From Flavobacteriaceae bacterium (lineage in GTDB: Bacteria; Bacteroidota; Bacteroidia; Flavobacteriales; Flavobacteriaceae), in assembly GCA_028280265.1 (NCBI GenBank), contig JANQMD010000055.1, positions 67,626 through 131,625 of the forward strand: 64,000 nt of DNA, read 5' to 3'. The first letter of the stretch is position 1. Each line of letters starts with the position of its first letter. Of the stretch, positions 39,580 through 47,743 are shown one piece after another. The notes under the pieces are model-generated. The model saw nothing but the letters and a program-made list of their open reading frames with translations. It did no database searches and was not told the DNA's origin. Position numbers and translations under genes: made by a program.

Positions 39580-42500
39580 ATGATCCATTTCTTTGGAAAC
39601 CAAAACAGCAAAGTTTTTGCTGTTCAAGCAACAGAAGAATTCACTACAGAAAGTATTTCAAAACTAACATGGCTTTTTGGCAATCAACAAAAAATAAACG
39701 CGGCGTCTCTTGACGCCTTTTTTATTGGACCAAGAGCAGCTATGATTACTCCTTGGAGTACCAATGCGGTAGAAATAGCTCAAAACATGGGCATTACAGG
39801 AATTCTTAGAATTGAAGAATTCAAAACTGTATCGGAAGGTTTTTCTGATTACGATCCAATGATTCTACAAAAGTTCAATGGATTAGATCAGGATGTTTAT
39901 ACGATAGACATCCAGCCAGAACCTATTCTCGAAATTGAAGACATCGCTGCTTACAATGTACAGGAAGGTTTGGCTCTAAGCACTGAAGAAGTTCAATATC
40001 TGAATGACCTCGCTACCAAAATAGGAAGAAAACTAACGGATTCTGAAGTTTTTGGTTTTTCACAAGTGAACTCCGAGCATTGTAGGCATAAGATTTTCAA
40101 TGGAACCTTTGTCATAGATGGAAAAGAGAAACCTACTTCTTTGTTTAAAATGATTAAGGAAACATCCAAGCAAAATCCAAATGATATTGTTTCTGCGTAT
40201 AAAGACAATGTAGCTTTTATCAAAGGTCCACAAGTAGAACAGTTCGCTCCAAAAAGAGCAGATATCCCTGACTATTATCAAACGCAAAACTTCGATTCTG
40301 TCATCTCACTAAAAGCAGAAACGCACAATTTCCCAACCACAGTTGAGCCATTTAACGGAGCTGCAACGGGTTCAGGTGGTGAAATTAGAGATCGTTTGGC
40401 AGGAGGAAAAGGATCTATCCCTTTAGCAGGAACTGCGGTTTACATGACCTCTTATTCACGCTTAGAAGAGAATCGCCCTTGGGAAAATATGGAAGAACGC
40501 AAATGGTTGTACCAAACTCCAATGGACATTCTAATCAAAGCCTCAAATGGAGCTTCAGATTTCGGGAATAAATTTGGACAGCCTCTAATTACAGGTTCTG
40601 TGTTGACTTTTGAACATGAGGAGGATGCTAGAAAGCTTGGTTTTGACAAAGTAATTATGCTCGCTGGCGGAATTGGGTATGGAAAAGAAAGTCAGGCCAT
40701 TAAAGACACACCTAAAGATGGAGATCAGATTGTTATTCTTGGAGGTGATAATTATAGAATTGGTATGGGAGGAGCTGCGGTTTCTTCAGCTGACACAGGA
40801 GAATTCTCATCGGGAATTGAGTTAAACGCAGTACAACGTTCCAATCCAGAAATGCAAAAGCGTGCCGCGAATGCTGTACGAGGCATGGTAGAAAGTGATG
40901 AAAACTTTATTGTTTCCATTCATGATCATGGTGCAGGTGGACACTTAAACTGTTTGTCTGAGCTTGTAGAAGACACAGGTGGAAAAATTGATTTAGATAA
41001 GCTTCCTGTTGGTGACCCTACTTTATCTAACAAAGAATTAATTGGGAATGAGTCTCAAGAGAGAATGGGACTGGTCATTGCTGATGAACATATAAATACC
41101 CTTCAAAAAATTGCAGAGAGAGAACGGTCTCCCATGTACAATGTAGGTAATGTAACTGGAGATGATCGCTTTACTTTTGAATCTGGAACCAATGGCAACA
41201 AACCGATGGATCTCGCTTTAGAAGATATGTTTGGATCTTCACCTAAAACGATTATGACGGATAAAACCGTTGACAGAAATTATCAAGGTGTTTCTTACAA
41301 CTCTGAAAATTTTGCAAACTACCTTTCTCAAGTATTACAATTAGAAGCTGTTGCTTGTAAAGATTGGCTAACAAACAAAGTAGACCGTTGCGTTGGAGGA
41401 AAAGTTGCTAAACAACAATGTGTTGGTCAGTTGCAAATCCCATTGAATAATGTCGGAGTCATGGCTCTAGACTACAAAGGGAAAGAAGGAATCGCTACTT
41501 CTATCGGTCACTCTCCTATTTCGGGATTGATAGACCCTATAGCTGGAAGTAGAAATTCCATTACAGAAGCACTTACAAATATCATCTGGGCTCCCTTGAA
41601 AGATGGGCTAGCATCTGTTTCTTTATCTGCCAACTGGATGTGGCCCTGTAAAAACGAAGGAGAAGATACTCGCTTGTATGAAGCGGTAAAAGCCGTATCA
41701 GAATTTTCTATCGATTTGGGAATCAATGTTCCTACAGGAAAAGATTCTTTATCAATGAAGCAAAAATACCCGAATGAAGATGTCATTTCTCCAGGTACAG
41801 TAATCATATCAACTGCTGCCAATTGCGATGATATTATGAAAGTAGTTGAACCTGTCTTTAAAAAGAACGGAGGGAATATCTATTATATCAATCTGTCTCA
41901 GGATGATTTCAAATTGGGAGGAAGTTCTTTTGCTCAAGTCGTTAATAAAATAGGAAACGATGCGCCCACAGTAAAGGATGCTTCTTATGTAAAAAATGTA
42001 TTCAACACCATTCAGGAATTAATTCGCAAAGGGCAAATTATTGCTGGACATGATGTAGCCTCTGGAGGTCTGATTACCACTTTACTTGAATTGTGTTTTG
42101 CTAATATAGATACGGGTGCTAATTTGGATTTATCAGCCCTGAATGAAGAAGATTCTATCAGATTACTCTTTTCTGAAAATGCGGGTATCGTTATACAATC
42201 GAAAGACAATCAAATTGAAAGTATTTTTACTGACCAAAACATTGATGCTGTTAAAATTGGAACAGTAACTGATAGTGATCGTTTAAACATCAAAAATGGA
42301 GATACGAATTATTCCTTGTCTATTTCTGAATTACGAGACACTTGGTACAAGACCTCTTTCCTACTCGATCAAAAGCAAACTGCAAATGGTTTGGCAAAAG
42401 ACCGGTATGACAATTACAAAAATCAACCTCTTCAGTATACATTCCCAGATCATTTTACTGGAAAATTGAAGGATGTCATTGCCAGTAAAGCGAAGCAATC

Positions 42501-43302
42501 TGTCAAAAACAGTGAGATTACCACGTCGCAAACTCCTCGTAATGACAGACCCAAAGCTGCGATCATTCGAGAAAAAGGAAGTAACTCCGAACGCGAAATG
42601 GCCAATGCCATGTATTTAGCTGGATTCGATGTGAAAGATGTGCACATGACAGATCTTATTTCTGGTCGTGAAACATTGGAAGATATTCAGTTTATTGGCG
42701 CTGTTGGTGGGTTTTCCAATTCAGATGTATTGGGTTCTGCCAAGGGTTGGGCAGGAGCTTTTAAATACAATGAAAAAGCAAATACAGCTCTGAAAAATTT
42801 CTTCCAAAGAGAAGATACTTTAAGCGTTGGAATCTGTAACGGTTGTCAGTTATGGATGGAATTGGATTTGATCAATCCAGATCATGAGGTACATGGAAAA
42901 ATGACTTATAATGATTCGGGGAAACACGAAAGTGCTTTTACTTCTGTGAAAATACAAGAAAACAGCTCTGTCATGCTATCTAGTTTAGTAGGAACCACAT
43001 TGGGTGTTTGGATATCTCACGGAGAAGGAAAGTTTGATCTTCCTTATTCTGAAGACAAGTATGACATCGTTGCGAAATACAGCTATGAAGGATATCCTCA
43101 TAATCCTAATGGTTCCGATTTCAATACAGCCATGATGTGCGATGCTACAGGGCGTCATCTCGTAACCATGCCGCATATAGAACGTTCTACGTTCCAATGG
43201 AATTGGGCTCATTATCCAGAAGGAAGAAATGATGAAGTTTCACCATGGATAGAGGCTTTTGTGAATGCTAGAGAATGGATCGAAAAGAAAAATAACGGGT
43301 AA
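39580..43302 (+). CDS. purL: Phosphoribosylformylglycinamidine synthase, single chain
   Basis: The protein has 1240 residues from the ATG; the frame extends to a GTG at 39547 that lies in a promoter box. It converts FGAR to FGAM with ATP and glutamine in purine synthesis. Visible parts: linker/ATPase domains (SEVFGFSQVNSEHCRH, ETHNFPTTVEPFNGAATGSG), a second half repeat, and a C-terminal class I glutaminase (VGICNGCQLW with the nucleophile Cys, late P-H-I-E-R). Odd: 24 codons at 966-989 correspond exactly to a dispersed palindromic repeat inserted just before the glutaminase domain. Confidence 0.97.
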   Translation: MIHFFGNQNSKVFAVQATEEFTTESISKLTWLFGNQQKINAASLDAFFIGPRAAMITPWSTNAVEIAQNMGITGILRIEEFKTVSEGFSDYDPMILQKFNGLDQDVYTIDIQPEPILEIEDIAAYNVQEGLALSTEEVQYLNDLATKIGRKLTDSEVFGFSQVNSEHCRHKIFNGTFVIDGKEKPTSLFKMIKETSKQNPNDIVSAYKDNVAFIKGPQVEQFAPKRADIPDYYQTQNFDSVISLKAETHNFPTTVEPFNGAATGSGGEIRDRLAGGKGSIPLAGTAVYMTSYSRLEENRPWENMEERKWLYQTPMDILIKASNGASDFGNKFGQPLITGSVLTFEHEEDARKLGFDKVIMLAGGIGYGKESQAIKDTPKDGDQIVILGGDNYRIGMGGAAVSSADTGEFSSGIELNAVQRSNPEMQKRAANAVRGMVESDENFIVSIHDHGAGGHLNCLSELVEDTGGKIDLDKLPVGDPTLSNKELIGNESQERMGLVIADEHINTLQKIAERERSPMYNVGNVTGDDRFTFESGTNGNKPMDLALEDMFGSSPKTIMTDKTVDRNYQGVSYNSENFANYLSQVLQLEAVACKDWLTNKVDRCVGGKVAKQQCVGQLQIPLNNVGVMALDYKGKEGIATSIGHSPISGLIDPIAGSRNSITEALTNIIWAPLKDGLASVSLSANWMWPCKNEGEDTRLYEAVKAVSEFSIDLGINVPTGKDSLSMKQKYPNEDVISPGTVIISTAANCDDIMKVVEPVFKKNGGNIYYINLSQDDFKLGGSSFAQVVNKIGNDAPTVKDASYVKNVFNTIQELIRKGQIIAGHDVASGGLITTLLELCFANIDTGANLDLSALNEEDSIRLLFSENAGIVIQSKDNQIESIFTDQNIDAVKIGTVTDSDRLNIKNGDTNYSLSISELRDTWYKTSFLLDQKQTANGLAKDRYDNYKNQPLQYTFPDHFTGKLKDVIASKAKQSVKNSEITTSQTPRNDRPKAAIIREKGSNSEREMANAMYLAGFDVKDVHMTDLISGRETLEDIQFIGAVGGFSNSDVLGSAKGWAGAFKYNEKANTALKNFFQREDTLSVGICNGCQLWMELDLINPDHEVHGKMTYNDSGKHESAFTSVKIQENSSVMLSSLVGTTLGVWISHGEGKFDLPYSEDKYDIVAKYSYEGYPHNPNGSDFNTAMMCDATGRHLVTMPHIERSTFQWNWAHYPEGRNDEVSPWIEAFVNAREWIEKKNNG
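42475..42546. repeat. Palindromic repeat inserted in frame within purL
   Basis: 72 bp, exactly 24 codons, starting GTCATTGCCAG and ending CTCGTAATGAC as inverted ends. Inside are GCGAAGCAATCT and GAGATTACCACGTCGCAAAC, typical words of intergenic repeats. Translated it reads VIASKAKQS...TPRND, a peptide characteristic of such repeats and unlike PurL. Confidence 0.8.
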
Positions 43303-43363
43303 GTGTCACAAAATAGAATCGTGTAATGTCTTTATCATGTAACTAAATCAAAAGTCAGAAATC

Positions 43364-44086
43364 ATGAAAAATAAAATTACAATCCTCTCTTTTCTTTTTG
43401 TATTTGCAAGCCTTGTAAGCTATTCTCAAAAAACAGTCAAAGCAGAAGATATCATTGAAGACATCAAAGCTGGAAAGACTGTATCCATTACGAATGCCAC
43501 CATTGTTGGTGATTTGGATTTCACCTACATGGATGAGCAATTAAAGGATCTTCCGAAAAGAAAACGTAGAAGATGGTGGAACAACGGAGGTAGCAACACC
43601 GTAAAGAATTTAATCGAAACCAAAGTCTCTTTTGTAAACTGTACCTTCAAAGATGATGTATTGGCATACATCCCAGACAGTGATTACAGTGGATATACAT
43701 TTGTAGCTAGTTTTGATGACGATGCTATTTTTAAAGACTGTGTTTTTGAAGGAAAAGCCATGTTCAAATACTCAAAGTTTGAGAGAGACTCTTCTTTTGA
43801 AAATGCAAAGTTTCAAGACGATACAACTTTTAAATACGCTGAGTTTGATAATTATGTGAGCTTCTCAGGCACTAATTTTGAAGAAACTGCCACTTTTAAA
43901 TATACAAAATTCAGAAATGGAGTGTCTTTTAAAAATGCAAATTTTGAAGAAGATTTGAACATCAAGTATACAAATGTAAGAGGGAAATTTGATATCTCAG
44001 GAATGAAAGTCGCTTACGACATCAATTCTAAGTATACAAAGATCAACGGAAAAAGCTTCACAAGACATTTATTGAATAACAACTAA
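43364..44086 (+). CDS. Exported pentapeptide-repeat-like protein
   Basis: The protein has 240 residues: signal peptide 1-21 (ending SYSQ), a basic patch (KRKRRRWWNN near 66-75), then about eight degenerate five-residue-type repeats at 110-225 (A-x-F-K-D-C-x-F, A-K-F, A-E-F, T-N-F, T-K-F, A-N-F), expected to form a right-handed beta-helix. Function unknown; such proteins are usually binding or structural. It ends 330 nt before the acyl-CoA synthetase gene. Confidence 0.75.
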   Translation: MKNKITILSFLFVFASLVSYSQKTVKAEDIIEDIKAGKTVSITNATIVGDLDFTYMDEQLKDLPKRKRRRWWNNGGSNTVKNLIETKVSFVNCTFKDDVLAYIPDSDYSGYTFVASFDDDAIFKDCVFEGKAMFKYSKFERDSSFENAKFQDDTTFKYAEFDNYVSFSGTNFEETATFKYTKFRNGVSFKNANFEEDLNIKYTNVRGKFDISGMKVAYDINSKYTKINGKSFTRHLLNNN

Positions 44087-44191
44087 AAACAGGTAAAAAC
44101 ACCTGTATAAAGACAAAAATCCTTTTATAATTTTATCGATGAAATTTGGTCGATATTGTTTTAGGGGACGACATATCAATCTAAACTTATT

Positions 44192-44225
44192 AAGAGGCTG
44201 TCTAAAAAGACAGCTTCTTTTTTTT
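44192..44225 (+). terminator. Rho-independent terminator
   Basis: AAGAGGCTGTCT pairs with AGACAGCTTCTT (one G-U) around AAAA-type loop and runs into eight T residues. It lies ~105 nt after the pentapeptide-like gene and directly before the acyl-CoA synthetase remnant. Confidence 0.85.
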
Positions 44226-44333
44226 GACGAATGGACCATTGAATCTGTGCACCTCACTCCAACTATGAAAATGAGACGGGGAATAATTTTAGAAAAGTAT
44301 AAAAATTTGTATAACAGAATATACAATTCATAA
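44226..44333 (+). pseudogene. C-terminal remnant of a long-chain acyl-CoA synthetase
   Basis: The 35 codons before the stop (DEW-T-I-E-S-V-H-LTPTMKM-R-R ... YKNLYNRIY) match the last 35 residues of the intact synthetase encoded just downstream (EEW-S-I-D-G-G-H-LTPTMKM-K-R ... YKDLYERIY). The DNA has diverged, so this is an old decayed copy rather than a fresh duplication. Nothing upstream of it resembles the rest of the enzyme; a terminator abuts its left end. The remaining 44087-44416 gap holds no other gene. Confidence 0.8.
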
Positions 44334-44416
44334 AATTTTCACATCAAACTTAGAGTATTGTGAAATCTATAGCTTTTTTGTAATTTGGCGTTTCACAAAT
44401 TTCACATTAAAAACAG

Positions 44417-46192
44417 ATGTCTACAGAAATCACTCGATTATTCGACTTTCCATATTATGCGCTAAAAAATTTCAATCTTAAAAATGCTCTCGTAACCAAG
44501 TATGGGCAAGATTGGGTTTCTACTTCAAATGAAGAATACATAAACAAAGCCAATCAAATCAGTAGGGCTTTGCTAAAACTTGGTGTCAAAGCGAATGATA
44601 AAATTGCAGTTATTTCGACCACAAATAGAACTGAATGGAATATTGTTGATATAGGGATACTACAAATAGGAGCTCAAAACGTTCCTATTTATCCCACGAT
44701 TTCAAAAGAAGATTATGAATATGTGTTAAATCACTCTGAATCTATCTATTGTTTTGCATCTGATACAGAAATCGTAGATAAGCTCAACCAAATCAAATCA
44801 AAAACAAAACTGAAAGAAATATATACGTTTGATGAAATATCTGGTGAGAAAAATTGGAAAGAAGTAGTAGAACTTGGTAAAGATGATAGTAATCAAAGTG
44901 AAGTTGAAGCAAGAAAAGATTCTGTGAAAGGTAGTGATATTGCTACTTTAATCTACACCTCTGGTACTACTGGACGCCCCAAAGGAGTTATGTTATCTCA
45001 TTCTAATATTGTGTCTAATGTGCTTGCTAGTGAAAAAAGAGTGCCTTTAGAAGCTGGAAAAGCAATAGCATTGAGTTTTTTACCTGTTTGCCATATCTTC
45101 GAACGCATGATACTCTATTTGTATCAATATTGTGGTGTAGAGATTCATTTTGCGGAGTCCATTGAAAAAATGAGTGATAATTTAAAAGAAGTAAGACCAC
45201 ATGTGATGACTGCTGTTCCAAGGCTTTATGAAAAAGTGTTTGATAAAATCTATGGGCGTGGTGAAGAGCTTTCTGGATTTAAGCAAAAGTTATTTTACTG
45301 GGCTATTGAAATAGCTCTAAAATATGAACCCTATGGCGCCAATGGTTGGTGGTATGAGAAAAAGTTAGGAATTGCTAGGAAACTCATCTTTTCAAAAATA
45401 AAAGAAGGACTTGGAGGACGCTTGGACTTGATGGTTTCTGGGAGTGCAGCATTACAACCCAGACTGACCAGATTTTTTGCGGCTGCAGGAATGCCTATTA
45501 TGGAGGGATATGGTTTAACCGAAACTTCTCCAGTAATCTCTGTGAATCAAATAGCTGGTAAAGGATTTAGAATTGGTACTGTTGGTAGAATTATCGATGG
45601 AGTAACCGTCAAAATTGCTGAAGATGGAGAAATTCTTGCTGCTGGTCCCAACATTATGCAAGGGTACTACAAGGATCCAGAGAAGACAGCTCAAGTTATT
45701 CAAGATGGATATTTTCACACTGGGGATAAAGGAGAAATTGATAAAGATGGTTTCCTTAAAATAACAGGTCGTACCAAGGAAATGTTTAAAACTTCTGGTG
45801 GAAAATATGTTGTTCCTCCACTTCTAGAGGGAGAATTAAAACAATCTCGATTTATTGAACAAGTGATGGTTGTTGGAGAGGGAGAAAAAATGCCCGCTGC
45901 TATTATACAACCTAACTTTATGTTTATCCAAGACTGGATTGAAAGAAAAGGACACAATATTGGTACATCTTGTAAAGAGATTGCTGAATCAAAAATTGTG
46001 ATTGACCGTATTCAAAGAGAAGTTGATGAATGTAATAAAGGATTTGGAAAATGGGAACAAATAAAGAAATTTGAGCTAACTCCCGAAGAATGGTCTATAG
46101 ATGGAGGTCACCTTACTCCTACCATGAAAATGAAAAGGGCTATTATTAAAGAGATTTATAAAGACTTATACGAACGTATTTATAGAGAGTAA
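44417..46192 (+). CDS. Long-chain acyl-CoA synthetase (AMP-dependent)
   Basis: The 591-residue protein activates fatty acids to acyl-CoA through an acyl-adenylate. The ATP/AMP motif TLIYTSGTTGRPKGVMLSH is near 180-198, with GYGLTETSPVIS (motif A5 region), YFHTGDKGEIDKDGFLKITGR and the C-terminal lysine region LTPTMKMKR. The length and C-terminus fit the FadD15/long-chain group rather than E. coli FadD. A degraded fragment of a relative lies just upstream. Confidence 0.92.
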   Translation: MSTEITRLFDFPYYALKNFNLKNALVTKYGQDWVSTSNEEYINKANQISRALLKLGVKANDKIAVISTTNRTEWNIVDIGILQIGAQNVPIYPTISKEDYEYVLNHSESIYCFASDTEIVDKLNQIKSKTKLKEIYTFDEISGEKNWKEVVELGKDDSNQSEVEARKDSVKGSDIATLIYTSGTTGRPKGVMLSHSNIVSNVLASEKRVPLEAGKAIALSFLPVCHIFERMILYLYQYCGVEIHFAESIEKMSDNLKEVRPHVMTAVPRLYEKVFDKIYGRGEELSGFKQKLFYWAIEIALKYEPYGANGWWYEKKLGIARKLIFSKIKEGLGGRLDLMVSGSAALQPRLTRFFAAAGMPIMEGYGLTETSPVISVNQIAGKGFRIGTVGRIIDGVTVKIAEDGEILAAGPNIMQGYYKDPEKTAQVIQDGYFHTGDKGEIDKDGFLKITGRTKEMFKTSGGKYVVPPLLEGELKQSRFIEQVMVVGEGEKMPAAIIQPNFMFIQDWIERKGHNIGTSCKEIAESKIVIDRIQREVDECNKGFGKWEQIKKFELTPEEWSIDGGHLTPTMKMKRAIIKEIYKDLYERIYRE

Positions 46193-46922
46193 AAAAAGAT
46201 GTTTATTGACTCCGCCTAAAGATTTAAAAGTTAGTCTCAAAATTAAAATTATTTATCTGTCAATGCTTCATTAGCTTAAACCGATGTAGATTACTCAATC
46301 TTACTTCAGAATATTTATGCCTTCTATTGTAATTGTATCTTATATTTTTGTATTTTTATATCGAATTCGTCTTAGAAAGTAGTATCTACTCTTCTCATCC
46401 CTAGGTCAAATTTAAGTAACGTCCCTAGTTTACTGACATAAAGAAAAACAATTCAATTCCATAAAACCCCAAATCAAATATAAGATAGTCTTGTACTAAT
46501 TATATTTAAGAAAATGAAGAGCATATAGTTAATGTTGCTATTATGCATCGCTTTATTAAACTATGCTAAAGTTATTTTCATCATAAGAGAGAAATAGAAA
46601 TAAATCATTGATACACGCAAGGTTTAGACAGGTTCATAAAAATTACGTTAATACTTACCCTAAAGTAATTATTAGAGATTGGAGGATTCTTAATAAAACG
46701 TCAATCCCCAAGATTTATAAATGTTTGAGTAGGTCAAATTCATTTGAGTTTGGCCTATCTCAAACAAACTATAATACACGATCCTAAATTAGTGAGAACG
46801 ATTGTAAAATCAACTGTGCCTTGGTAAGATTTTCTATTACAAGCATCAGAAAGCACATATACTTCAGTATATTTTCCCACACAAATAAGAGATTATCATG
46901 TGGTTTATATATTTAAGAATTG
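46193..46922. other. 730 bp without a recognisable gene
   Basis: All frames are broken into short pieces. Features seen: an imperfect hairpin at 46723-46765 (GTTTGAG-TAGG-TCAAA with TTTGGCCTATCTCAAAC) with no T run on either side, and at 46513 a signal-like ATG frame that stops at its fifth codon. Composition is like neutral intergenic DNA. A decayed gene is possible but not shown. Confidence 0.5.
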
Positions 46923-46949
46923 AAAACGCCGCTTAACAGCGGCGTTTTT
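46923..46949. terminator. Terminator downstream of msrA
   Basis: AAAACGCCGCT and AGCGGCGTTTT are perfect arms around TAAC, with T runs usable in both directions. On the minus strand it immediately follows the msrA stop. Confidence 0.88.
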
Positions 46950-46950
46950 G

Positions 46951-47604
46951 TTAGTGTGAATCTTTTTTCAACAATTCTGGAAACTTCTTCTGAAAACGTT
47001 TCAACCTAGGTATGGAAACATTTCTCACGTAACTGTTATATGGATTTCTCCTCTCGAAATTTTGATGGTATGCTTCTGCTTCGTAGAACTTCGTGTGTTT
47101 TGTAACTTCTGTAACGATCTTTCCTTCATAAACTTCTTTGTTAAGTTTTTTAATGGCAGCCTCAATAATCTCTTTTTCTTGCTTATTGCTATAAAAAGCA
47201 ATAGACCTATATTGACTTCCATAATCTGGATGTTGACCATTTTTAGTAGTCGGATCATGAGATCCAAAAAAGACATCTACTAAAGTTTTAAAATTGACCT
47301 CTTTTGGATTGTAATAGACAGCTACAGTCTCAGCATGCCCCGTTCTTCCAGTTCCTATGGTTTGATAAGTTGGATTTTCTGTAAAACCACCTGCATAGCC
47401 AGAGATAGCCTCATTCACTCCCTCTACACTTTCAAAAATGGCTTCAACACACCAAAAACAACCACTTGCAAAATAGGCTACTTTGTCTCCTTTTTTAATA
47501 TTATATTCAATTTTTGGATTTATATCATTTGTTTTGGAAAATCCAAACGAAACAATCAAAACACCTACTATTGCTAAAAAAGCTACCGTTTTTAAACTCT
47601 TCAT
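46951..47604 (-). CDS. msrA: Peptide methionine-S-sulfoxide reductase, exported
   Basis: The protein has 217 residues. An N-terminal hydrophobic segment (about 6-22) precedes the MsrA domain, so this copy probably works in the periplasm. The active site GCFWC has catalytic Cys49; H-P-D-Y-G-S-Q-Y-R-S and the later A-E-x-Y-H-Q-N-F-E-R-R-N are typical. It repairs the S-epimer of oxidised methionine in proteins. No fused MsrB is present. Confidence 0.95.
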   Translation of the reverse strand: MKSLKTVAFLAIVGVLIVSFGFSKTNDINPKIEYNIKKGDKVAYFASGCFWCVEAIFESVEGVNEAISGYAGGFTENPTYQTIGTGRTGHAETVAVYYNPKEVNFKTLVDVFFGSHDPTTKNGQHPDYGSQYRSIAFYSNKQEKEIIEAAIKKLNKEVYEGKIVTEVTKHTKFYEAEAYHQNFERRNPYNSYVRNVSIPRLKRFQKKFPELLKKDSH

Positions 47605-47688
47605 CTGATATTATTTTTCAACTTAGTCTCTACAATTTACACTTCCCTACAATTGTTCAAAACTTTCACAATTTGTTAAGAAAGCTTA

Positions 47689-47719
47689 TTGTAAATACTG
47701 GGGTAGATACTTACATTTG
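47689..47719 (+). promoter_or_regulatory. Bacteroidota-type promoter for dnaX
   Basis: TTG at 47689-47691 and TACATTTG at 47712-47719 are 20 nt apart; the ATG follows 25 nt after the -7 box. Confidence 0.55.
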
Positions 47720-47743
47720 CTAGACAAAGATAAGCATTCATAG

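Noticed and set aside
44139..44333. 64-residue protein as an intact small gene
   Set aside because: The first half spans a terminator hairpin and only the last 35 codons have homology, to the end of the acyl-CoA synthetase; treated as a remnant.
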